Source: Gammaproteobacteria bacterium 54_18_T64
GTDB taxonomy: Bacteria; Pseudomonadota; Gammaproteobacteria; Pseudomonadales; Porticoccaceae
Direction of reading: 5' to 3'
Assembly: GCA_002162825.1 (NCBI GenBank)
Contig: MAAU01000059.1
Coordinates: 41,604-105,603, forward strand
Length of the DNA: 64,000 nucleotides
Shown: positions 54,004-62,460 of the stretch, in pieces
How the letters are laid out: each line of letters opens with the position of its first letter
How positions within the stretch are numbered: the first letter of the stretch is position 1
Notes under the pieces: model-generated
The model's database searches: none
The model's input: the letters and a program-made list of their open reading frames with translations, nothing else
Told to the model about the DNA's origin: nothing
Made by a program: the position numbers and the translations under genes

Positions 54004-54061
54004 AGAGCTGAGCACACGAAAGCTTATGTTCTCTGTGGAACAAGCAGCCCTTACAAAGGAA

Positions 54062-55261
54062 TTAGCCGATGATTTTCTGGCTGCGCAGGGATTCCAGTTC
54101 GTCGCTCTTTAAACCGAGTAAATCACCCAGCACCTGGTCGGTATCCGCAGCAAGCAGTGGCGCGGGACTGAAAGACTCTTCATTGGTGCGCGATAACTTC
54201 ACTGGATTACCCGGCGCCTTGGTGGATTGACCATTGGGATGACTGACATCGATCACCATATTGCGATGGGCCACCTGGGGATCTGCCAGCGCCTTGCTAA
54301 AGCTGTTGATCGGCGCACAGGGGATGCGCTGAGCTTCGAGTAGTGGCAACCAGTGAGCCATGCTATTTGTCGCTAAAATTTCGGCTACTCGCCCTTCAAT
54401 AAAGGCTTTATCGGCGAGTCTGCCGGGCTGGTGGTCATACTCGGGTTTACGCAGTGAATCGCAGCCGAGCACTTCAAGTAGGCCGGTCCAGAAGTGGTCA
54501 AAAATTACCGCGATCACAATGAAGCCATCGCTGGTACTAAAGCTGTTGTAGGGCACATGGACAAAGTGGGAATTGCCAATGGGCTCGGGATCTTCACCGG
54601 AGAGAAAATACATGGTCGCCATATAACTGAGCATGGCAATCTGGCCGTCGAGCATCGAGATATCAACGTGCTGACCCTCGCCACTGCGCTCGCGTTCATA
54701 CAAGGCGGTCAACACCCCGACCATACTAAACATCCCCCCGCCCAGGTCGGCGATGGGTAGGCCGGAACGCAAGGGGCGCTCGGCGCTGTCACCGGTAATC
54801 GACATATTGCCGCCGTAGGCCTGCACCACCTGGTCAAAAGCCGTGCGGTGATTACCCGGGCCCTCGGAGCCAAAACCGGTAATCGAACAGGTAATAATGC
54901 GCGGATTGATGTCTTTCAACACGGCGTAGTCGACGCCGAGTTTTTGGGTGACACCGACGCTGAAGTTATCAAAGACAATATCGGCCTTTTTCACTAGCTC
55001 ATAAAACAGAGCCTTGCCCTCTTCACCTTTCAGGTCGATGGCGACGCTTTTCTTATTGCGATTGAGATTAATGAAGTAGGCGCCCATGCCGTCGATGGAG
55101 TGCTTCGGGTCATTGGCCAGTAAACGCCGGGTACGCTCGCCCTCGAGGGGTTCTATTTTGATCACCTCCGCACCGAGGTCGGCCAGGGTCACTGTGCCGA
55201 AAGGCCCCGACAGCATGTGGGTTAAATCAAGAATACGTAGACCAGCGAGAGGTTTGCTCAT
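54062..55261 (-). CDS. CaiB/BaiF family CoA-transferase
   Basis: MSKPLAGLRILDLTHMLSGPFGTVTLADLGAEVIKIEPLEG; start trimmed from 55354. Confidence 0.94.
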   Translation of the reverse strand: MSKPLAGLRILDLTHMLSGPFGTVTLADLGAEVIKIEPLEGERTRRLLANDPKHSIDGMGAYFINLNRNKKSVAIDLKGEEGKALFYELVKKADIVFDNFSVGVTQKLGVDYAVLKDINPRIITCSITGFGSEGPGNHRTAFDQVVQAYGGNMSITGDSAERPLRSGLPIADLGGGMFSMVGVLTALYERERSGEGQHVDISMLDGQIAMLSYMATMYFLSGEDPEPIGNSHFVHVPYNSFSTSDGFIVIAVIFDHFWTGLLEVLGCDSLRKPEYDHQPGRLADKAFIEGRVAEILATNSMAHWLPLLEAQRIPCAPINSFSKALADPQVAHRNMVIDVSHPNGQSTKAPGNPVKLSRTNEESFSPAPLLAADTDQVLGDLLGLKSDELESLRSQKIIG

Positions 55262-55414
55262 TGCGACTTCTATTATCATCTTTGGGGCAGGTATTCTGGC
55301 ATCGCCCGAGCCACTTAGCAAAGTCACTGCCAGGCAACGAAAAGCAGGCGACAAGATCGACGATGGCTATCTACAATAAGCCCCTTTTCACTTACCACAC
55401 ATAGAGACAAGAGT

Positions 55415-56146
55415 ATGGGGCTTAGACATTTTCTCAAAGGATTCGGACTGCTCGCCGCACCAGGAGTTCGACTCTGGGTCATCATTCCCCTTCTACTCAA
55501 CCTGGCCCTGTTTATAGGCTTGACCCTGTACGCGCTACAACAGTTTGAGGGCTTGATGGGCTGGCTATTCAACTACCTACCCGGCTGGCTGGAGTTTATC
55601 GCCTGGCTATTTCGCATCATCTTCGGCCTACTGTTGGCCCTCTGCTATGCCTACACCTTTACTCTGGTGGGCAACCTTATCGCCTCCCCCTTCTATGGAC
55701 TACTGGCGAATGCCGTGTATATCAAACTCTGCGGCAGTGAGGATGAGGCCCCTCTCAATTTAAAAACCGCCAGCGTTATTGCCCGCCAAGCCTTTATGCG
55801 CGAGCTACAAAAACTCGGCTACTTTCTGCCCCGCCTGGTGGGTGTACTCCTGCTCTGCCTGGTTTTATCTTTTATTCCACTCGTCAATTTCGTGGTGCCC
55901 GCCATCGCCTTTCTATGGGCCGCCTGGTCACTGGCCCTGCAGTATTTAGATTATCCGGCCGATATCAACTGCGTTAATTTCAAAACGGTTCGCCAACGAG
56001 CGGGGGGTGACAAGGGGCTGTCATTCACCTTTGGTTCTGTAGTGCTGCTGGGCAGTACTGTCCCAGTACTCAATTTATTGGTGATGCCCGCTGCCGTCGC
56101 GGGCGCGACATCGCTCTGGGTTGAGCGTTTTAAACAGAATCATTGA
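55415..56146 (+). CDS. cysZ: Sulfate transporter CysZ / EI24-family membrane protein
   Basis: FLKGFGLLAAPGVRLWVIIPLLLNLALF, NLIASPFYGLLANAV, FLWAAWSLALQYLDYPAD. Confidence 0.92.
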   Translation: MGLRHFLKGFGLLAAPGVRLWVIIPLLLNLALFIGLTLYALQQFEGLMGWLFNYLPGWLEFIAWLFRIIFGLLLALCYAYTFTLVGNLIASPFYGLLANAVYIKLCGSEDEAPLNLKTASVIARQAFMRELQKLGYFLPRLVGVLLLCLVLSFIPLVNFVVPAIAFLWAAWSLALQYLDYPADINCVNFKTVRQRAGGDKGLSFTFGSVVLLGSTVPVLNLLVMPAAVAGATSLWVERFKQNH

Positions 56147-56165
56147 GCCTGGAATAAAGAGGCGG

Positions 56166-56207
56166 AAATAAAAACGCCCGGTCTAAATCGTTAATTCAGA
56201 TCGGGCG
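56166..56207 (-). terminator. Intrinsic terminator of rhlB
   Basis: CGCCCGATCT / AGACCGGGCG stem (one G-U) followed on the minus strand by TTTTTATTT. Confidence 0.7.
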
Positions 56208-56239
56208 ATCGGCTCACTAGCCGCTTAAAGCTGTAGTGT

Positions 56240-57616
56240 TTAATGCTCGATTTTTACACGCACCAACATTTCTTCGGGCGGCTGTTCACAACTCAGCTTA
56301 TCACCGAGCAAAGCTTCTATCGGTTCTAGTAAAAACGCATCGTCCTCACAGGCAAAGCTAATAGATGTGCCGGTTTTACCAGCACGGCCGGTACGACCAA
56401 TACGATGTACATAGTCTTCCGCTTCTTCAGGAAGGGTGAAGTTGACGACATGGCTAATGCCATCGATATGAATGCCGCGCCCGGCGACATCGGTGGCCAC
56501 CAGTACCTTTAGTTTTCCTGACTTGAAATCTTCCAGCGTGCGCACGCGCTTATTCTGCGCGACTTCACCGGAGAGTAGGCCAACACTAAAGCCCGCCTTG
56601 CCGAGGAACTCCTGTAGCCGGCGACATTGATCGCGGCGATTGGCAAAAACAATAACGCTTTCAACGTCCTCACCCCGGAGTAAATTCACCAGCAAATCGC
56701 GCTTCTGCCGCGTTTGGGTGATATACACCTTTTGTGTAACCGTATCCGTCGCCACGCTTTCGGGGGCGATTTCGATTTTAATGGGATCGTGGGTCCACTG
56801 CTCGGTGAGGCTCTCGACCTCGGGAGTGAAGGTCGCCGAAAATAGCAGGGTCTGACGGTGATCATTGCGCGGGGTCTGGCGCACGATACGTCGCACCTGA
56901 GGGATGAAGCCCATGTCGAGCATGCGGTCGGCCTCATCGATTACCAGAACTTCGACGCGGTCGAGATAAACATCGTTGCTGCCACAAAAATCCATCAAAC
57001 GGCCCGGTGTAGCCACTAGAATATCGCAATGCTTTTCGTGGAGATGGCGACGCTGCTTGTCGTAATCCATGCCACCCACCAGAGTGTGGACATAGAGGTC
57101 GGAGTACTTGCTGAGCGTGCGGGCATCCTCGGCGATCTGCATCACCAGTTCACGGGTCGGCGCAATGATCAGCGAGCGCGCCTCACCAGCGAAACGCTCA
57201 TGCTCAATGGGGTTCTTTAGTAGATCGTCAATAACGGCAACCAAAAACGCCGCCGTTTTACCGGTGCCTGTTTGGGCCTTACCAACCACGTCGTGGCCGC
57301 GCAGGGTCAGGGGCAGGGAGCGGGCCTGAATCGGCGAACAGTATTGAAAGCCGGTGTCGGCGATGGCATGCATCAGTGTATCGGGCAGATCAAGATCGTG
57401 GAAACGCACCTTACCCTCAGCGGGCTCGACCTTGAAGTGTGAAAGTTTCCAGCCAGCAGCGCCTCGATTGCGGCCGCCACGGCCACCACGACCTCGTCGG
57501 CGTCGGCCTGACTGGGGCTTGTCGCCACTATTGTCACTGCTGCCTTCTGAGTTAGCTGCCGAAGCCTGGGGCTTACCGGTATTGTTTTGTGGACGTGCTT
57601 GTTTTTCTTCGCTCAT
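56240..57616 (-). CDS. rhlB: DEAD-box ATP-dependent RNA helicase RhlB
   Basis: [64 protein letters not shown]; Arg/Gly-rich N-terminus. Confidence 0.93.
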   Translation of the reverse strand: MSEEKQARPQNNTGKPQASAANSEGSSDNSGDKPQSGRRRRGRGGRGGRNRGAAGWKLSHFKVEPAEGKVRFHDLDLPDTLMHAIADTGFQYCSPIQARSLPLTLRGHDVVGKAQTGTGKTAAFLVAVIDDLLKNPIEHERFAGEARSLIIAPTRELVMQIAEDARTLSKYSDLYVHTLVGGMDYDKQRRHLHEKHCDILVATPGRLMDFCGSNDVYLDRVEVLVIDEADRMLDMGFIPQVRRIVRQTPRNDHRQTLLFSATFTPEVESLTEQWTHDPIKIEIAPESVATDTVTQKVYITQTRQKRDLLVNLLRGEDVESVIVFANRRDQCRRLQEFLGKAGFSVGLLSGEVAQNKRVRTLEDFKSGKLKVLVATDVAGRGIHIDGISHVVNFTLPEEAEDYVHRIGRTGRAGKTGTSISFACEDDAFLLEPIEALLGDKLSCEQPPEEMLVRVKIEH

Positions 57617-57732
57617 GCCTGTGCCGGATAGGGCGCTGACCATAGGGACAGCGCGGGGTGAAAAAGCTGCGGATTATAGCACAGCCTGAAAGCCTTGCAG
57701 ACCCGGCGTTGATGACTCAACACGACAGCCCA

Positions 57733-58398
57733 TTAATCCGCGACATCGCGCCAAAAATGCCGTTTCAGCCAGTAGTCCAAACTGACATAACGGCCACCTC
57801 CAGTGAAAAACAAACTGAGCAGCATGATTAAATATGTCGCCGCAAACTCAATGCCATTATTGAGCACCACAAAGTTACCCTTTTCCGTCAGCCAGCTGTA
57901 GTTGCCATTATCTTTCAGTAGGCTCTTGGCGACGGCGACACGCCGGCCCACCTCTTCACTGTTTTCGAGACTGCGCTGGGCAGCGGGGATGCCAACATCG
58001 GCGAGAATTTTTGCCGTGCTGGTGTCGGGATTGCCCGGTGCGATAGCGAACCAACCGTGCTGCCAATGCACCGTCATCATCGCCACCGCCATGGAAATAA
58101 TCAGCGGTATGGCAAACCAGCGCACGGCCAGGCCAACGAGTAGGGCCACACCACCAACCAGCTCGGCAAATATGGCCAGTGCCACCATTAGCGCCGGTGC
58201 GGGCATGCCCAGGCCCCAATCGGCATTGCCAAACCAGGCCACCATGTCTTCAAAGTTGTGCAGCTTGTGCAAGCCAGCAGCTATCATTATTGGTGCTAAA
58301 TAGAGGCGCAACAACAGTGGCGGCAGGCCCTCGAGCCATTTAATTCGATCAAAAATTGCGTCGTGCAGTACAGTATAAAATAGTGCCAGCTTGCCCAT
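57733..58398 (-). CDS. DoxX family membrane protein
   Basis: LLLRLYLAPIMIAAGLHKLHNFEDMVAWFG...LALFAELVGGVALLVGLAVRW-type DoxX pattern. Confidence 0.88.
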   Translation of the reverse strand: MGKLALFYTVLHDAIFDRIKWLEGLPPLLLRLYLAPIMIAAGLHKLHNFEDMVAWFGNADWGLGMPAPALMVALAIFAELVGGVALLVGLAVRWFAIPLIISMAVAMMTVHWQHGWFAIAPGNPDTSTAKILADVGIPAAQRSLENSEEVGRRVAVAKSLLKDNGNYSWLTEKGNFVVLNNGIEFAATYLIMLLSLFFTGGGRYVSLDYWLKRHFWRDVAD

Positions 58399-58495
58399 GG
58401 AGAAATTCTCTTGTGCGGTAATTTTGAAGTCGGCACTTTAGAGAAGCTCAGGCCGGAAAAATTCCCCAAATAATGCGCCGCGCAAAAGACTTTTT

Positions 58496-60043
58496 TCAGG
58501 GCGCCTTTTTCTGTTCTTGCACGGGCCGTAAAAACACCGGGTTTTGCTCCGCTTGACGGCGGTATAAAACATCGAGGGGCACCGACTGACCACACTCGGT
58601 GACAATGCGCGCATGGCTGCGATTCAACTCTCTGGGCTCGCGCACCCCGCAGGAGTGGGCAATCGTGCCAACCTCCTGTTCCATATTCAGCACATAGTTC
58701 GCCACGCGAGTGGCCTTGTCGTTGGGGTCAAGCCCCTGCTGCAGGTTCTTATCGTGGGTGGTAACACCGGTGGGGCAGGTGTTTTTATTACACTGCAGGG
58801 CTTGTATGCAACCAAGAGCAAACATAAAACCCCTGGCCGAAACCACAAAGTCGGCGCCGGCGCACAGCGCCCAGGCGACATCGGCCGGGGTAATTAACTT
58901 GCCAGCAGCAATTAGACGAATGCGCTCGCGCAAGCCAAACTCCTCTAACTTGTCGCCGACCATGGGCAGGGTTTCGCGAATATTCAAACCGGCGCTATCG
59001 AGCAGACTTTGCGGCGCGGCCCCCGTACCACCGTCACCACTATCGACAGTGATAAAGTCGGGAGCAAATTGCTCGACACCGCGCCGTTGAATGGCAAGGC
59101 AGAGTTCGTCAAAAAAGCTGGTGCCACCCACCACCAGTTTGAAACCCACCGGTTTTCCGGTCAGCTCGCGCACATGAGCCAGCTGAGTTAAAAGCTGTTC
59201 GACATTGCGAATATCGGCATGGCCATTGGGGCTAATAGAATCCTCGCCAATGGGGATGCCCCGGGTCATGGCGATCACTTCCGTGACCTTGATACCCGGT
59301 AGGATGCCACCCTTGCCAGGCTTGGCACCCTGACTTAATTTAATTTCAAACATTTTCACCTGGGGGTGGGCCGCGACGGCGAGTAGCTTTTTGTCATCCA
59401 ACTTGCCGGCGTCATCGCGCACGCCATATTTCGCGGTGCCAATTTGAAAGACAATGTCGCCCCCGCCTTCTAGATGGTGGGGCGAGAGCCCGCCCTCACC
59501 GGTATTGATCCAGCAACCGGCCTCAGCCGCACCCCGAGACAGGGCGCTCACCGCCGGTTGTGAAATGGCGCCAAAGCTCATCGCTGAGACATTAAAAAAG
59601 GACGCAGTGGTAAAGGGCTGGTGGCAATGGGGGCCAATGGTCAAGGCCTGTGCGGTGGCGGAGTCCTCCGCCAACGTCGGAAAGGGATCGGTGACAAATA
59701 ACACCGCGCCCGGCTCATTGATATTCTTGGTCGAGCCAAAAGCCACGGTGCCATCGACACTTTTTGCCGCGCGGTAAACCCAGGAACGCTTGGCGCGATT
59801 AAAGGGCATTTCCTCTCTATCCATGGCAAAAAAATACTGCCGAAAAAACTCTCCCAAATGCTCAAAGAAATAGCGAAAACGGCCAACCACGGGGAAATTT
59901 CGACGGATCGCATGCTTGGTCTGACGCGAGTCCACCACATACATATAGAAAATACCGAGAATACCGAGACCCAGTAAAAGGATCAGAAAATCGACAAAAA
60001 CATCCAGCAGTAAAAAGGAGATATCTTCAAAAGCCATCATCAA
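58496..60043 (-). CDS. FMN-binding glutamate synthase family protein
   Basis: N-terminal TM; SFGAISQPAVSALSRGAAEAGCWINTGEGGLSPHHLEGGGDIVFQIGTAKYGVRD, ALQCNKNTCPTGVTTHD. Confidence 0.93.
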   Translation of the reverse strand: MMMAFEDISFLLLDVFVDFLILLLGLGILGIFYMYVVDSRQTKHAIRRNFPVVGRFRYFFEHLGEFFRQYFFAMDREEMPFNRAKRSWVYRAAKSVDGTVAFGSTKNINEPGAVLFVTDPFPTLAEDSATAQALTIGPHCHQPFTTASFFNVSAMSFGAISQPAVSALSRGAAEAGCWINTGEGGLSPHHLEGGGDIVFQIGTAKYGVRDDAGKLDDKKLLAVAAHPQVKMFEIKLSQGAKPGKGGILPGIKVTEVIAMTRGIPIGEDSISPNGHADIRNVEQLLTQLAHVRELTGKPVGFKLVVGGTSFFDELCLAIQRRGVEQFAPDFITVDSGDGGTGAAPQSLLDSAGLNIRETLPMVGDKLEEFGLRERIRLIAAGKLITPADVAWALCAGADFVVSARGFMFALGCIQALQCNKNTCPTGVTTHDKNLQQGLDPNDKATRVANYVLNMEQEVGTIAHSCGVREPRELNRSHARIVTECGQSVPLDVLYRRQAEQNPVFLRPVQEQKKAP

Positions 60044-60059
60044 CCATCCCTGTATATTA

Positions 60060-60203
60060 TTAGCCCCGTCCTTGCAGGCGGAGAAGTATCAAGGCCACCA
60101 GGGGCTTAATCGCAGTCGCTAGAATCCAATAAAGCCCAAGACCTGTCAAAGTTAAAATAAAATCCTTTTTATTAGCCACCCGAACACGGGCCACTGTTAA
60201 CAT
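60060..60203 (-). CDS. Small predicted membrane protein (47 aa)
   Basis: MLTVARVRVANKKDFILTLTGLGLYWILATAIKPLVALILLRLQGRG; GAAGG RBS-like sequence 8 nt upstream; 16 bp before the glutamate-synthase-like gene. Confidence 0.5.
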   Translation of the reverse strand: MLTVARVRVANKKDFILTLTGLGLYWILATAIKPLVALILLRLQGRG

Positions 60204-60231
60204 AATAGCGCCTTCGACATTAAGCCGAGCC

Positions 60232-61620
60232 ATGCTCCCTGTTACTAGCGTAAAAGCCCACTTCGCCGCGAATAGCGTGCGCATGTTCAAACTGGCTCTG
60301 CCCATAACCATCGGTCAACTAGCCATCGTCGGCATGAGTGTCACCGACATTATTATTGCCGGGCGCCTCAGTACCGACGACCTCGCTGCGGTGACCCTGG
60401 GTAGCACCGTCTTTAATCTCTCCATCATGCTGGTGATCGGCATCATTCTCGGCAACGGCCCGCTTATCGGCCAGCTGTATAGCGCCGGTAAAATCCAGGG
60501 GCTACGCCAGCAATTTCAAAATTGCCTGTGGCTATGTTTGCCCCTCGGTCTACTCTGCAGTCTTTTCATCGTCGTGGGAATATTCTTCCTGCCCCAGCTC
60601 GACAGCCCCCAACATATCAACGCCATTGCCATAAACTATCTTCTACCCATGACGGGTAGCGCCTTTCTCCTGCCCTACATCATGGCCTTTCGCACTACCT
60701 TTGAGAGCATGGCTCACGCCCGTACGGCGATGGTCTTCAACGTGATGGGCTTTGCCATCAATATTCCTCTCGACTACCTGCTGGTCATGGGCGAATGGGG
60801 CCTACCCGCCCTCGGTGGTGCCGGCTGTGGCTGGGCGACACTCTGTGTCTCCCTGTTCATTGTCGGCGGGGAAGCTCTCTATGCCCGTCGGGCAAGCACC
60901 TTACAGGTCTATCAATTATTGAGTGGCTGGCAAATTTTCGACCGGCGACCCATCGTTGAGACCCTCCGCATCGGCCTACCCATTGGCGGTGCCATACTAG
61001 CGGAGGGGGGCTTTTTCCTGCTCATTCCGCTCCTCGTCGCCCACCTGGGTGCGGTCACCGTCAGTGGCCATTCGGTGGCTATATCCTTCGACTGGATGAT
61101 GTTCATGGTGCCAATGGGTATCTCCCAGGCCATTTCAATACTGGTTGCCCACGAAATGGGGCGACAGCGGGCCGCTCAGGCGCGCAGTATTTGTGCCACC
61201 GGGCTCAGCCTGACGGTGGTCATTGCCCTCGTGCAGGGCGCCTTTGTATTGTTATTTCGCCAGCAAATTGCCGCCCTGTTCACACCCGATGTCGCCGTGC
61301 AGGAGCTAGCGGCATCGCTACTGGTTTACGCCGCCATATTTCGCGTCTTTGACGCCATCAATATCGGCGGCAATGGTGCACTGCGGGGCTATAAAGATAC
61401 TCGTATTACCCTGGTACTGGCCGTTGTTGGCTATTGGCTAGTCGGCTTCCCCCTGTCCTACTCACTGGCCTTGAGTGAAGTATGGGGACCGCCACTGGGT
61501 GTTGAGGGCTTCTGGATAGGCATGGTCATCGCGCTGATTTTCACCGCCAGCCTGACCGCCAGCCGCGTCTATTTTACATCTCGAAACGCCGTGCTAAAAT
61601 TAACAAAGGCGAAAGACTGA
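60232..61620 (+). CDS. MATE family efflux transporter
   Basis: 12-TM MatE pattern; FKLALPITIGQLAIVGMSVTDIIIAGRLSTDDLAAVTLG; GALRGYKDTRIT. Confidence 0.94.
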   Translation: MLPVTSVKAHFAANSVRMFKLALPITIGQLAIVGMSVTDIIIAGRLSTDDLAAVTLGSTVFNLSIMLVIGIILGNGPLIGQLYSAGKIQGLRQQFQNCLWLCLPLGLLCSLFIVVGIFFLPQLDSPQHINAIAINYLLPMTGSAFLLPYIMAFRTTFESMAHARTAMVFNVMGFAINIPLDYLLVMGEWGLPALGGAGCGWATLCVSLFIVGGEALYARRASTLQVYQLLSGWQIFDRRPIVETLRIGLPIGGAILAEGGFFLLIPLLVAHLGAVTVSGHSVAISFDWMMFMVPMGISQAISILVAHEMGRQRAAQARSICATGLSLTVVIALVQGAFVLLFRQQIAALFTPDVAVQELAASLLVYAAIFRVFDAINIGGNGALRGYKDTRITLVLAVVGYWLVGFPLSYSLALSEVWGPPLGVEGFWIGMVIALIFTASLTASRVYFTSRNAVLKLTKAKD

Positions 61621-61764
61621 CTCGCCAAGCAATATCGAGACTGGGTACAACAGGGAAATCGCGCCAGGAAATTGCCAGCTGATTTACTTCGCTGGGCCAA
61701 CATCGCGACATAGTTACGATCCTTTTAGGGCTCGCTAATTTTCCCCATTGACCAGGAACTCAAG

Positions 61765-62184
61765 GTGAAAACACTCAATCCGAAAGAAGCCTGCCTTCTA
61801 GACATCCAAACCCTGCCAGACAAGCCCGAAACGAAAAGACAACAAGCCCCGCGCCCTCCTCGCACCGCCTACACCGCCCTTGCCAAGGTCTACGATATTG
61901 TCAATCAAGCGACCATTGGCTATATCGCCGACATCTCCACCAATGGCTTTATGCTGTTTTCCGGTCTCAACCTACCGGTTAATCAACGACGCCTGGTTTC
62001 CGTCGACCTGCCCCACCCCAATAGAGGTCTGACCACTATTCAGCTCGGCCTGCGCGTCGTTTGGAGCCGGCCCGATAATGGCAATCAAAATTTGCAGGCT
62101 CTGGGCTGCGAAATCATGGCCATCGAGCCCGCCGCCAAGCTTAACTTACTGCACTCATCCCTGGCCTATAGCCACAAAATATAA
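61765..62184 (+). CDS. PilZ domain protein
   Basis: GTG start; YIADISTNGFMLFSGLNLPVNQRRLVSVDLP...LQALGCEIMAIEP. Confidence 0.75.
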   Translation: MKTLNPKEACLLDIQTLPDKPETKRQQAPRPPRTAYTALAKVYDIVNQATIGYIADISTNGFMLFSGLNLPVNQRRLVSVDLPHPNRGLTTIQLGLRVVWSRPDNGNQNLQALGCEIMAIEPAAKLNLLHSSLAYSHKI

Positions 62185-62337
62185 ACGCCCAAAAAATCAT
62201 TCATAGCCTGCCCGCACCGGCACGGCGCAACCGCCTCGACGGCACAGATACTTGCCCCCGGCCTGAAAAGTTAGCCTTGCAGTCAAGTGTATGAAGCAGT
62301 ACCGTGAACTCAGAAAATTACAATAAATCATAAACAG

Positions 62338-62446
62338 GGATCAGGTTACATCTATCACCGAGATAGAGCGCACCTTGTAGTATCAAACGTAGTTTCTATA
62401 GCCAGAATGTTGGATAAGGTTATTGGTCAGATGTAATCCTGCCCCA
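62338..62446. repeat. REP/MITE-like element with imperfect terminal inverted repeats
   Basis: GGGATCAGGTTACATCT at 62338-62354 and AGATGTAATCCTGCCCC at 62430-62446 are near-reverse complements; internal CTATC-ACCGA-GATAG hairpin. Confidence 0.55.
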
Positions 62447-62460
62447 CGCAGGAGTTAAAC

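Noticed and set aside
53830-54015. 61-aa minus-strand ORF in the ALDH/CoA-transferase gap
   Set aside because: No RBS and low-complexity composition; overlaps the hairpin at 53979-54003.
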